Source: JANMDU01 sp043755865
Lineage (GTDB): Bacteria > Pseudomonadota > Gammaproteobacteria > Burkholderiales > Burkholderiaceae_C
Assembly: GCA_043755865.1 (NCBI GenBank)
Contig: JAYUSD010000017.1
Coordinates: forward strand, 1-13,598
Length of the DNA stretch: 13,598 nucleotides
Direction: 5' to 3'
The position numbers and the translations under genes were made by a program. Shown here in pieces: positions 1-6,509 of this stretch; position 1 is the first letter of the stretch, and every line of letters starts with the position of its first letter. Below the pieces are notes generated by a model. The model had not been told where the DNA came from. It worked only from the letters and a program-made list of their open reading frames with translations, and made no database searches.

Positions 1-509
1 AGGCTGCGCTCAGCATTGATGCGCTCCAACGTTTTGATATTGGTCGAGCCTTTGGTGGATACCACGCTGCGGCTTTCTAAATCTTCCAGTTTGAGCAGAC
101 CAGAATCTTTGCGCACCAGAAAACGAGCCGATGAGATGAAATGTGCAATCGTGTAATCCACCGATTTTCGCCGCTCAGCGGTATTGGTCGTCGAGCCGCA
201 CTCCATGGCGGCCTTGCCTTGCGCGATGCTGGGAATACGCGTGGCCGAAGTCACGCTCAGGTAATTGATTTTTAGCGCAGGCATTTTGAGCTCGCGCCGA
301 ACAGCGTCCACCACTTTGAGGCACAAATCCATCGCATAGCCAATGGGCTTTTGCTCGGCATCGAGATAAGAAAATGGAATAGACGTGTCTCGGTGCGCAA
401 TCGTGATGGCTTGACTGCGGCGAATTTGATCGAGCATGTCTTGCGCGTAAATTGGCAGGCTGCTCACGAACAGTGAAAAAACGAGGGCGGGGTAAGCGAT
501 GGCTTTCAT
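1..509 (-). CDS. Amino-acid ABC transporter periplasmic substrate-binding protein (3' part cut off by window edge)
   Basis: The reverse strand reads from an ATG at 509 and is still open at base 1, giving 169 visible residues. Residues 1-22 look like a Sec signal peptide (Lys2, hydrophobic core, cleavage after Tyr-Ala-Gln). The mature part matches the family-3 solute-binding fold of GltI-type proteins: an ITIAHRDTSIPFSYLD start, an SVTSATRIP segment and the ECGSTTNT ligand-binding stretch at about residues 102-109. It is clearly paralogous to the complete protein at 3916-4803, which shares IPFSYL/VPFSYL, SVTSA-RIP and ECGSTTN. A GGAG ribosome-binding site lies 7 nt before the ATG, which decides the start. 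It is divergent from the LysR gene, with a perfect dyad between them. Ligand is inferred to be an acidic or related amino acid; the exact substrate is unknown. Permease and ATPase genes, if linked, lie outside the window. Confidence 0.88.
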   Translation of the reverse strand, partial: MKAIAYPALVFSLFVSSLPIYAQDMLDQIRRSQAITIAHRDTSIPFSYLDAEQKPIGYAMDLCLKVVDAVRRELKMPALKINYLSVTSATRIPSIAQGKAAMECGSTTNTAERRKSVDYTIAHFISSARFLVRKDSGLLKLEDLESRSVVSTKGSTNIKTLERINAERS

Positions 510-516
510 GCACAAT

Positions 517-520
517 CTCC
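517..520 (-). promoter_or_regulatory. Ribosome-binding site of the partial binding-protein gene
   Basis: Plus-strand ctcc reads GGAG on the minus strand, 7 nt before the ATG at 509. It fixes the start of this gene. Confidence 0.6.
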
Positions 521-527
521 AATGAAT

Positions 528-544
528 AACAACTCCCGGTTGTT
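528..544. promoter_or_regulatory. Perfect 6-bp-arm dyad between divergent binding-protein gene and lysR (candidate LysR operator)
   Basis: AACAAC-tcccg-GTTGTT is a perfect inverted repeat with a 5-nt spacer in the 59-bp gap between the divergent starts at 509 and 569. LysR-type regulators usually bind interrupted dyads in exactly such divergent regions and often control themselves and the neighbour. A TAAAAT that could be a -10 for lysR follows at 547-552, but no good -35 is visible. The site is seen in the sequence; its role as an operator is inference. Confidence 0.45.
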
Positions 545-568
545 TTTAAAATAAGTAAGCGAGCGGCT

Positions 569-1477
569 ATGCGTCTTCGGCATATTGAAGTGTTCAACGC
601 AGTGATGCTCACGGGCAGCGTGAGCGCGGCTGCGCGTTTGATCAACGTGACGCAGCCTGCGGTGAGTCGCATCCTCGCGCATGCTGAGTTGCAGTTGGGT
701 TTTTCGTTGTTTCAGCGCACCAAGGGGCGGCTGGTGCCCACCACAGAGGCGCAGACGCTGTATCCGCACATTGAGCGTTTGTTTCAGCAACTTGATGAAG
801 TACAGCGCTTGGCCAACAGCTTGAAAAGTGGGCAACGCGCCGATGAGCTGCATTTGCTCACCGTGCTGGCATTGAGCTATGAAATCATTCCGCTTGCGCT
901 CAAAGCATTTCGGGTGCAGCACCCTGATGTGCGCGTCACCTTTGATGCCCTGCACTCGCCACAAATCATCTCGGCGCTGGTGCTGCAAGAGGCCGATGTG
1001 GGCTTTGTGTTTAGCTCGGTAGCGCATCCATCGCTGGAGCAACAGCATTTGGCACAGGGGCGCATGATGTGCATTGCACCGAAGGGCTGGCTGAGCAGCG
1101 CAGTGGTCAAGCGCGGCAGCATTGGGCTGCAGGAATTGATCGACAAACCCGTGATCAGTTTGGATGTGCGAGATCCCGTGGGAACGCATTTGAATCACGC
1201 GTGCCGTGAAGCGGGTGTGGGCTTGCAAACCGCCGTGACGGTGCAAACGTATCACGCCGCACTGGCCTTGGCGCATCACGGCATTGGCATTGCACTGGTA
1301 GACAGTTGCACGGCTGTGTCTGCAGATCCTTCCAAAGTCGCTGTGGTGGCGCTTGAGCCCAGCATCGTGGTGCCGATTCGCGCTTTGCGACCATTGCAGC
1401 GCCCCAGCAGCTTGCTGGCTATGGCCATGTCGCGCTGCGTGCAACACGCACTGGCGCACACAAAAGCTGCGCAGTAG
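569..1477 (+). CDS. LysR-family transcriptional regulator, OccR/NocR-like
   Basis: This 302-residue protein has the standard LysR layout and length. An N-terminal winged helix-turn-helix covers about residues 1-60 (MRLRHIEVFNAVMLTGSVSAAARL, then TQPAVSRILAHAE and LFQRTKGRLVPT). A linker helix leads into a two-lobed effector-binding domain from about residue 90 to 295. The N-terminal wording resembles OccR and NocR, which regulate opine catabolism genes that include ornithine cyclodeaminase. That is suggestive because an ornithine-cyclodeaminase-family gene lies two genes away. The likely role is effector-dependent control of the surrounding transport and D-amino-acid genes, and of itself through the dyad at 528-544. 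Only a weak ribosome-binding site (GAGCGG) precedes the ATG. It converges with the dehydrogenase gene, leaving 32 bp between stops. Effector and targets are not shown by the sequence. Confidence 0.93.
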   Translation: MRLRHIEVFNAVMLTGSVSAAARLINVTQPAVSRILAHAELQLGFSLFQRTKGRLVPTTEAQTLYPHIERLFQQLDEVQRLANSLKSGQRADELHLLTVLALSYEIIPLALKAFRVQHPDVRVTFDALHSPQIISALVLQEADVGFVFSSVAHPSLEQQHLAQGRMMCIAPKGWLSSAVVKRGSIGLQELIDKPVISLDVRDPVGTHLNHACREAGVGLQTAVTVQTYHAALALAHHGIGIALVDSCTAVSADPSKVAVVALEPSIVVPIRALRPLQRPSSLLAMAMSRCVQHALAHTKAAQ

Positions 1478-1509
1478 CGGCTTGCTTAAGTGCGGTGCGC
1501 AGGCTGTTG

Positions 1510-2718
1510 TCATCGCGCGTTGATCAGACTGGATAAGCGCGCCGCGCTGCCTGCGGCGAGCGTTAAGCCCAGAGCGCCTTGCCCGGCATTGATGTAGAGA
1601 TTGGGAATGTGGCTCGCGCCAATGATCGGCAGCGAAGTGGGTGTAGCCGGGCGCAGCCCAGCCCACGTGCTCGGCCGGCTTAAATCACACGCACCCGGAA
1701 ACAAGCGATCTACCGCACGCAACATTTGCTCAACACGCTTGGGTTGCACTTGCGAATCATGCCCCACGATCTCGGCAGCCGCGGCCACGCGCAAAGTATG
1801 GCCAAGCGGCGCAAAGACAGTCTTAAGTCCCAAATCTGTGATGCTGCAGCGGGCCACTTGGCTCGGATGCATGATGGGCACAGTCAAGCTGTAACCCTTA
1901 ATCGGGTAAATCGGCAAATGGATGCCCAGCGGTGAACAAAGCGCCGGCGTCGCCGCACCAGCGGTAATGACGCAAGCATCGGCTGAGAAGCGGCCTTGTG
2001 CGGTGTGCACCGCACGAAAGCGGCCATCACGTCGCTCCAGCGATGTCACTTGATGGCCAAACCGCAACACGCCGCCGCGCGCAGCAATGCTTGCGGCCAA
2101 ACTCTGACACAGTTTGTACGGATCGGCCATGCATTCGCTGGCCGTCCACACGCCGCCTACAAATGGGCTGCCAGATGCGGCCAAAGTGCTCTCGCGCTCG
2201 ATGCATTGCTCGCGCCCAAGCACCTCTTGCTCGCAGCCCATGCTCTTTTGAAGCTGAACCTGCCTGGCCTGCTGGGCCAAGCTCTTGGCATCGCGGCAAA
2301 GTACCAACTTGCCGTTGCGCGCAAAATCAATCTGCCAAGCATGCTCTTGCATCCAAGCCTCAAGCGTTTGCCTGCTGAGCGCGGCCAACTCAAGCAAGGC
2401 CAGCGTACCGCGCTGCGATTGTGCCCCACTGCACGAGGCCAAAAAGCGCATACCCCACGCCCACTGCCGCCAATCCCAGCGCGGCGTAAAGCGCAGTGCC
2501 GAATCTTTTTCCAGCAAGAGCTTAGGTAGAGCGCGCAGCGTGGCCGGAGATGCCAGCGGCTCAACATAGCTGTAACTCAGTTGCGCCCCATTCGCGAAGC
2601 TGCTCACGCGCCCGGCTTGCGGTTGTGCATCCACCAGCTCCACCGTATGGCCATCACGCAACAGTTGATAAGCCGTAGCGCAGCCCACGATGCCCGCACC
2701 GATCACTAAGATGTGCAT
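1510..2718 (-). CDS. dadA: D-amino-acid dehydrogenase, DadA-type FAD-dependent oxidoreductase
   Basis: A 402-residue member of the DAO/DadA flavoprotein family, which oxidises D-amino acids to 2-oxo or imino acids and passes electrons to the respiratory chain. The N-terminus shows the FAD dinucleotide-binding motif GAGIVG (residues 7-12) followed by the acidic VELVDAQ strand end. An ANGAQLSYSYVEPLASP segment matches the conserved ANAGQLS region. The C-terminus carries the second FAD contact (TWAGLRPATPTSLPIIG, then NAGQGALGLTLAAGSA). In classical DadA that last motif is N-T-G-H-G-T-L-G-W-T, so the Thr-Gly-His part is changed here; substrate preference may differ from D-alanine. It is somewhat shorter than E. 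coli DadA (about 432). Its ATG sits 3 nt after the stop of the upstream reductase gene, so the two are almost certainly co-transcribed and translationally coupled. The family is secure; the symbol is by similarity only. Confidence 0.87.
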   Translation of the reverse strand: MHILVIGAGIVGCATAYQLLRDGHTVELVDAQPQAGRVSSFANGAQLSYSYVEPLASPATLRALPKLLLEKDSALRFTPRWDWRQWAWGMRFLASCSGAQSQRGTLALLELAALSRQTLEAWMQEHAWQIDFARNGKLVLCRDAKSLAQQARQVQLQKSMGCEQEVLGREQCIERESTLAASGSPFVGGVWTASECMADPYKLCQSLAASIAARGGVLRFGHQVTSLERRDGRFRAVHTAQGRFSADACVITAGAATPALCSPLGIHLPIYPIKGYSLTVPIMHPSQVARCSITDLGLKTVFAPLGHTLRVAAAAEIVGHDSQVQPKRVEQMLRAVDRLFPGACDLSRPSTWAGLRPATPTSLPIIGASHIPNLYINAGQGALGLTLAAGSAARLSSLINAR

Positions 2719-2721
2719 GCC

Positions 2722-3645
2722 TCAGATCTCCGCTTTGCTCAGGCGCTGCCATGCGAGCCACGCGCAGGCGGTATCAGCCAACCCCGTGCCGACCGATTTA
2801 AACACTTGAATGCCCTCCAAACGTGGCCAGCTTTGCGCGTAGAGCTGCGGTAAATCAATGATCTTGGCTTGCTTGCTGCCTTGCTCGGGCGAGGCATCTT
2901 TCAACCACGCGATCACATCGCCCGCCTCTTGCATGCTCTGCGGCAGCCATTCCACGATGACTCGGTTTGCCCGATCAAAAGTGCAGCTGCCCAGCTCTTG
3001 CCCGCCAGCCGAGCTGATGCCAATCGCCGCCACAAAAGCACTGGCTTTGAGCCAAGCGCCATCCAACACGCTTTGCTGCGAGCGCGTAGCCGTGATCACC
3101 ACATCCGCATCGCGCACTGCTTGCTCGGCTTTTTGAATCGTCACTTTGGCAGGGCACTGCAAATGCAGTGTAGGCGCGTCTTGCAAAAGCGGATCAACGA
3201 TGGCCAGCTCATCAAAGGTGATCCGATGGCTGAGCGCCTCCACCTGCGCCCGGCCCTGCAAGCCCGCGCCAAACAAAGCCACCTTACCCACATGTTTTTC
3301 GCAAATACGCGCGGCCACCATAGCGGTTTGCGCCGCCGTGCGAAAGCGCGTGATTTCTTGCGCCGCCATAACGGCCAAAGGCATGTTATTGGCTGTATCA
3401 AACAGGTTGAGCAGAAAGCTAAACTGCCCATTCACCGTCGGATACGACTTGGTGGCCGCTGCATTTTTTGAGGCCCACAGCGCGCCCATGCTGCTGAATT
3501 TGGCCCCACCCGCAGCGCAGCGCTGGCGCGGGAGAATGGCCGCTTGGCCGCGAGCCAGATCAGCGTAAGCAGCATCCAAAGTTTGGATCACACCGGCGTA
3601 ATCCAAATGCGCTCTGATCTGAGCGTCGGAGAAAAAATTTAACAT
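2722..3645 (-). CDS. Ornithine cyclodeaminase/mu-crystallin family protein, probably a cyclic-imine (delta1-pyrroline-2-carboxylate type) reductase
   Basis: With the ATG at 3645 the protein has 307 residues, near the usual family length, and begins at the typical N-terminal fold (MLNFFSDAQIRAHL). An in-frame start at 3729 would add 28 unlike residues, so 3645 is preferred. Visible marks are the substrate-site Lys66 in ATKSYP, the ITRFRTAA segment (99-105), the Rossmann motif GAGLQG (126-131) with Asp151 after the second strand, and the C-terminal VFKSVGTGLADTA. At 209-218 (GISSAGGQEL) the catalytic Asp of true ornithine cyclodeaminase (GGDCPGKTEL in Pseudomonas) is replaced by Ser. Mu-crystallin and delta1-pyrroline-2-carboxylate reductases also lack that Asp. 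The enzyme is therefore more likely an NAD(P)H-dependent ketimine reductase, for example making L-proline or L-pipecolate. It is first gene of an operon with the D-amino-acid dehydrogenase, whose product it could reduce. Exact substrate not known. Confidence 0.82.
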   Translation of the reverse strand: MLNFFSDAQIRAHLDYAGVIQTLDAAYADLARGQAAILPRQRCAAGGAKFSSMGALWASKNAAATKSYPTVNGQFSFLLNLFDTANNMPLAVMAAQEITRFRTAAQTAMVAARICEKHVGKVALFGAGLQGRAQVEALSHRITFDELAIVDPLLQDAPTLHLQCPAKVTIQKAEQAVRDADVVITATRSQQSVLDGAWLKASAFVAAIGISSAGGQELGSCTFDRANRVIVEWLPQSMQEAGDVIAWLKDASPEQGSKQAKIIDLPQLYAQSWPRLEGIQVFKSVGTGLADTACAWLAWQRLSKAEI

Positions 3646-3748
3646 GACTGAACCATTTTTGAGATCAACACAGCCACGACTGTAGACAGACGCGCAGCAC
3701 TCTTGGATGCCAAATTGCCCCTCAGCCATGCCGCAAACTTATGCTTTG

Positions 3749-3763
3749 CTTGGCTATCGCAAG
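3749..3763. promoter_or_regulatory. Candidate LysR box 1 (T-N11-A dyad)
   Basis: CTTG-gctatcg-CAAG is a 4-bp-arm dyad whose T3750 and A3762 are separated by 11 bases, the LysR consensus layout. It lies in the 270-bp divergent region between the reductase (start 3645) and the second binding protein (start 3916). Short dyads arise by chance, so confidence is low. Confidence 0.3.
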
Positions 3764-3818
3764 GGCTTGATTCGGTCACCGCATTCGGCATACGGGTTAG
3801 TCCGCATCACCCATAACT

Positions 3819-3831
3819 TTGCGGCATGCAA
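3819..3831. promoter_or_regulatory. Candidate LysR box 2 (T-N11-A dyad)
   Basis: TTGC-ggcat-GCAA is a second T-N11-A dyad (T3819, A3831), 85 bp before the binding-protein start. Like box 1 it has TTG/CAA half-site cores. Together they could be a recognition and an activation site for the LysR protein encoded at 569-1477. I saw no convincing -35/-10 pair nearby; TTGACC at 3852-3857 and TACACT at 3872-3877 are only 14 bp apart. Confidence 0.3.
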
Positions 3832-3904
3832 GATAGCAATACTGTGCATTGTTGACCTGCCCAAGACCCATTACACTGCAAGCCTTATTTCATCATCCAC
3901 CTAT

Positions 3905-3909
3905 GAGGA
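3905..3909 (+). promoter_or_regulatory. Strong ribosome-binding site of the GltI-like gene
   Basis: GAGGA ends 6 nt before the ATG at 3916. It is the best Shine-Dalgarno site in this region and fixes that start. Confidence 0.7.
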
Positions 3910-3915
3910 TTCATC

Positions 3916-4803
3916 ATGTTGCTTAAAACGATATCTCTTGCTTGTCTCTTGTGCGCCGCAGTCGCCGCAACCGCACAAACCACTGACACCTTGAAGAAAA
4001 TAGCCGACAGCGGCAAGATCACGCTCGCCTACCGCGAGTCGTCTGTACCGTTTAGTTATTTGGCTGGCAGCACACAACCTGTTGGCTTGTCCGTCGATCT
4101 GAGCTTGGCTGTAACAGAGGCAGTAAAAAAGCGCCTTAACCTACCCAATTTGAAGGTTGAATGGCAATCCGTCACATCGGCCAACCGCATTCCGCTGGTG
4201 GCCAATGGCACGATTGATTTGGAATGCGGCTCCACCACCAACAACAGCGAGCGCGCCAAGCAAGTGCAATTTGCGATCAACCATTTCTACACCGGCACAC
4301 GCTTGATGGTGAAAAAAGGCTCAGGCATCAAAAACTATGCCGACCTGGCTAAGAAAACCTATGCCACCACTTCAGGCACCACCAATGCGCTGGTCATGCG
4401 TAAATTTGTGTCGGACAACAAAATCGAAACTGAAGTGTTGCTCGGCAAAGACCATGCGGATTCGATGCTGATGGTCGAAGCGGGTCGTGCGGTTGCGTTT
4501 GCAATGGACGACATCTTGCTTTTTGGCCTGATTGGCACCGCAAAAGCCCCACAAGAATGGGAAGTGGTGGGTGATGCACTTCAAGTCGAGCCCTACTCCT
4601 GCATGATGCGCAAAGACGATCCTAAATTTGCCGAGATGGTCAATGGCACGATTGGCGGCCTGATGAAGTCTGGCGAGTTTGAAAAGCTCTACACAAAATG
4701 GTTTATGCAGCCCATTGCGCCGCGCAATGCAGCCATCGGTTTGCCCATGAACAAAGAGTTGCGCGACAACTTAAAGGCTTTGTCTGATAAGCCTGCGCTT
4801 TAA
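3916..4803 (+). CDS. Amino-acid ABC transporter substrate-binding protein, GltI-like (glutamate/aspartate type)
   Basis: A complete 295-residue periplasmic binding protein. Residues 1-21 form a Sec signal peptide (MLLKTISLACLLCAAVAATAQ, with cleavage likely after Ala-Gln). The mature protein is a family-3 solute-binding protein: ITLAYRESSVPFSYL at its start, the binding-pocket stretch ECGSTTNNSERAKQVQF near residues 108-124, AFAMDDILL near 197-205, and a GltI-like tail (LYTKWFMQPIAPRNAAIGLPMNKELRDNL). GltI-type proteins deliver glutamate, aspartate or related amino acids to an inner-membrane ABC permease, but no permease or ATPase gene is beside it here. It is paralogous to the partial protein at 1-509. 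The racemase starts 18 nt downstream, so the pair is probably one transcription unit in which binding and stereo-inversion of the same amino acid are linked. Substrate is inferred, not shown. Confidence 0.92.
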   Translation: MLLKTISLACLLCAAVAATAQTTDTLKKIADSGKITLAYRESSVPFSYLAGSTQPVGLSVDLSLAVTEAVKKRLNLPNLKVEWQSVTSANRIPLVANGTIDLECGSTTNNSERAKQVQFAINHFYTGTRLMVKKGSGIKNYADLAKKTYATTSGTTNALVMRKFVSDNKIETEVLLGKDHADSMLMVEAGRAVAFAMDDILLFGLIGTAKAPQEWEVVGDALQVEPYSCMMRKDDPKFAEMVNGTIGGLMKSGEFEKLYTKWFMQPIAPRNAAIGLPMNKELRDNLKALSDKPAL

Positions 4804-4821
4804 GGCGCCAAAAGCAGTTGC

Positions 4822-5550
4822 ATGAACACGGTCGGTATTTTGGGCGGCATGGGCCCAGCCGCCGGGGCAGATTTCGTGCGCTTATTCGTGTTGGCTTGCG
4901 CTGCGCATCTACGCAGCACAGGCCAACGCGTGAGCGATCAAGGCTTCCCCGAGCATTGGCTCGCGCAAGTGCCCGTGCCTGATCGCACGCATGCGCTGCA
5001 AGACACACAGCTTGGCGCACACCAGCCACTCGATCCGATGCTGCAAGCGCTCGGGCGCTTGGCGGCCTTGGGTGCACGCAGCGTTGCCATTGCTTGCAAC
5101 ACGGCGCATGCTTGGCATGCGAGTCTGCAAGCACGCTTTCCGCAGCTAGAGTTGCTTCACGTAGCCGATGAAGTGGCGGTGCTCTTGCATGGCCAAGGCG
5201 TGCGCGAAGTCAGCCTGATGGCCACCGAGGGCACGTATCGCACGAGGCTCTATGACGCAGCATTGCGCTCACGCGGCATCGCCTGCCATCTGCCCAGCAC
5301 AGCGCAACGCGCACTGATTGCGCAAGGCATTTTTCAAGGCGTCAAGGCTGGTCAGTTTCCACTTGCGGCGCAATGCTTTGGCGATGTGGCTTTGGCTCTA
5401 GCCCAGCGGCACGCGGATGCGCCGATCATCATGGGCTGCACAGAAATTCCGCTGGGCTTGCAGGCGCATGCGCCCGCGCAATATTTGAACTTGATTGACC
5501 CTGCCCAAGTGTTGGCAGCATCTCTGGCAGCGCGCGCTTATTCAGCCTAG
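4822..5550 (+). CDS. Aspartate/glutamate racemase family protein
   Basis: A 242-residue member of the PLP-independent Asp/Glu racemase family, close to the usual 230-250. The N-terminus MNTVGILGGMGPAAG is the family signature. Two-base deprotonation and reprotonation needs two cysteines, and both are present: Cys92 in ACNTAHAW and Cys206 in GCTEIPL. The ATEGT motif occurs at 134-138. Such enzymes interconvert L- and D-aspartate or glutamate, though relatives act on other amino acids. The gene follows the GltI-like gene by 18 nt. No clear Shine-Dalgarno site precedes it, so coupling to the upstream gene is plausible. Its product would be a D-amino acid suited to the DadA-type enzyme encoded on the other strand. 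Family assignment is firm; substrate is inference. Confidence 0.9.
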   Translation: MNTVGILGGMGPAAGADFVRLFVLACAAHLRSTGQRVSDQGFPEHWLAQVPVPDRTHALQDTQLGAHQPLDPMLQALGRLAALGARSVAIACNTAHAWHASLQARFPQLELLHVADEVAVLLHGQGVREVSLMATEGTYRTRLYDAALRSRGIACHLPSTAQRALIAQGIFQGVKAGQFPLAAQCFGDVALALAQRHADAPIIMGCTEIPLGLQAHAPAQYLNLIDPAQVLAASLAARAYSA

Positions 5551-5557
5551 ATTCATG

Positions 5558-5580
5558 CGGCAAAAGGCCAAGCATTGCCG
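5558..5580. terminator. Hairpin between convergent racemase and amidohydrolase genes
   Basis: CGGCAA-aaggccaagca-TTGCCG is a perfect 6-bp stem with an 11-nt loop in the 48-bp gap between convergent genes. It has no T tract on either strand, so a classical Rho-independent terminator is not shown. Position is the main argument. Confidence 0.3.
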
Positions 5581-5598
5581 AGCATTGCATCGCGTGCG

Positions 5599-6465
5599 CT
5601 ATTTCAAGCCAAACAGCGCCGCCCCATTTTCCCAAGCCACTTTGCGCGCCACATCTTGCGGTAAGCCGCCCAGCCAAGTGCGGTAGCCCTTCATCAAATC
5701 ATCGTAGTAAAGCCAGCGCTGATTGATCCAAGTGTCTGAACCGATCATGAAGCGGCCTGGGAATTCCATGATCAGTGCACGCCACTCTGGGCTGAGCTGG
5801 CCGTTGCTGTCGGTGAGGCCGGGGCGGTACGACAGCTCGCCCATCAGGCCGGGATATTTGCGCAACAAACTGCGCACGCGCTCTGCCGATGCCCCGCCAA
5901 TACCCGTGTGCGCCCAGATGAGCTTCATCTTTTGCCCTTTGCTGGGCGTATGCGCCATCAGCATATCAATGGCCGCATCATCCACATGCGCCAGCACGGC
6001 CAGTTGTTTTTCCTCGGCCAACTTCATCAGCTTGGAGGCCACTGCGCCATTGGCATTCGCACTGTCTCCCAAATGGAATTCGCCAATGCCCTTGTACGCG
6101 CCTGATGCTGTGCTCTTAGCCAACTCATCAAGCACCATGTGGTAAATCGTCTCGTCGCGAAACCAATTGTCGTAGTCGGCGCGATTGCGGTAAAGGCGAA
6201 TGAACGGGATCACCGTCACGCCCGCTTGGATCGCCTGCTCTTTGGCGGCTGCAAGATGCTTCGTGCCATCGTTGGGCCTTGAATTGGCCACAATCGCTCG
6301 CACACCATTTCTCTGCATGCGAGTGAGCACGTCCGCAATCGGATGGGGTGACTGCGCTTCATCGTTGTAATGCAAATGTGCATCAAACAAGGGGCCCGCA
6401 TAGTCTGCACTCTGAGCAGCGCCTACCAAACCGAAGAGCCACAATACAAGCAGTAAATATTTCAT
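5599..6465 (-). CDS. Exported metal-dependent amidohydrolase (TIM-barrel hydrolase)
   Basis: Starting at the ATG at 6465 the protein has 288 residues. An AAGGTG ribosome-binding site sits 7 nt upstream, and a hydrophobic signal peptide follows (residues 1-20, MKYLLLVLWLFGLVGAAQSA, cleavage likely after Ala20). A longer in-frame start at 6540 would bury that signal, so it is rejected. The mature protein opens with FDAHLHYND, whose His30 and His32 form the HxH metal pair of the amidohydrolase superfamily. Other likely ligands are His160 (LAHVDD), His186 (IWAHTG) and Asp244 (IGSDTW), with Glu129 in the position of a bridging residue. The layout fits the amidohydrolase-2 branch, which includes decarboxylases and lactonases. 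Most relatives are cytoplasmic, so export is notable. It is divergent from the dioxygenase gene with 44 bp between starts. Substrate is unknown. Confidence 0.85.
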   Translation of the reverse strand: MKYLLLVLWLFGLVGAAQSADYAGPLFDAHLHYNDEAQSPHPIADVLTRMQRNGVRAIVANSRPNDGTKHLAAAKEQAIQAGVTVIPFIRLYRNRADYDNWFRDETIYHMVLDELAKSTASGAYKGIGEFHLGDSANANGAVASKLMKLAEEKQLAVLAHVDDAAIDMLMAHTPSKGQKMKLIWAHTGIGGASAERVRSLLRKYPGLMGELSYRPGLTDSNGQLSPEWRALIMEFPGRFMIGSDTWINQRWLYYDDLMKGYRTWLGGLPQDVARKVAWENGAALFGLK

Positions 6466-6474
6466 GAAATGCAC

Positions 6475-6480
6475 CTTGAG
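6475..6480 (-). promoter_or_regulatory. Ribosome-binding site area deciding the amidohydrolase start
   Basis: Plus-strand cacctt (about 6472-6477) reads AAGGTG on the minus strand, about 7 nt before the ATG at 6465. It supports the shorter, signal-peptide-bearing start. Boundaries here are approximate by a few bases. Confidence 0.5.
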
Positions 6481-6509
6481 TTTTATGATTGTGCAGCCAA
6501 GTCCAAGCC

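Noticed and set aside
1478..1509. Terminator between convergent lysR and dadA
   Set aside because: The 32-bp gap shows no stable hairpin and no T run.
506..1666. Long open frame of 386 codons on the minus strand across lysR
   Set aside because: It is antisense to a clear LysR gene, is rich in His, Arg and Gln as shadows of GC-rich genes are, and has no family features.
3852..3877. Sigma-70 promoter TTGACC with TACACT before the GltI-like gene
   Set aside because: The spacer is only 14 bp, too short for a normal promoter; not listed as a feature.
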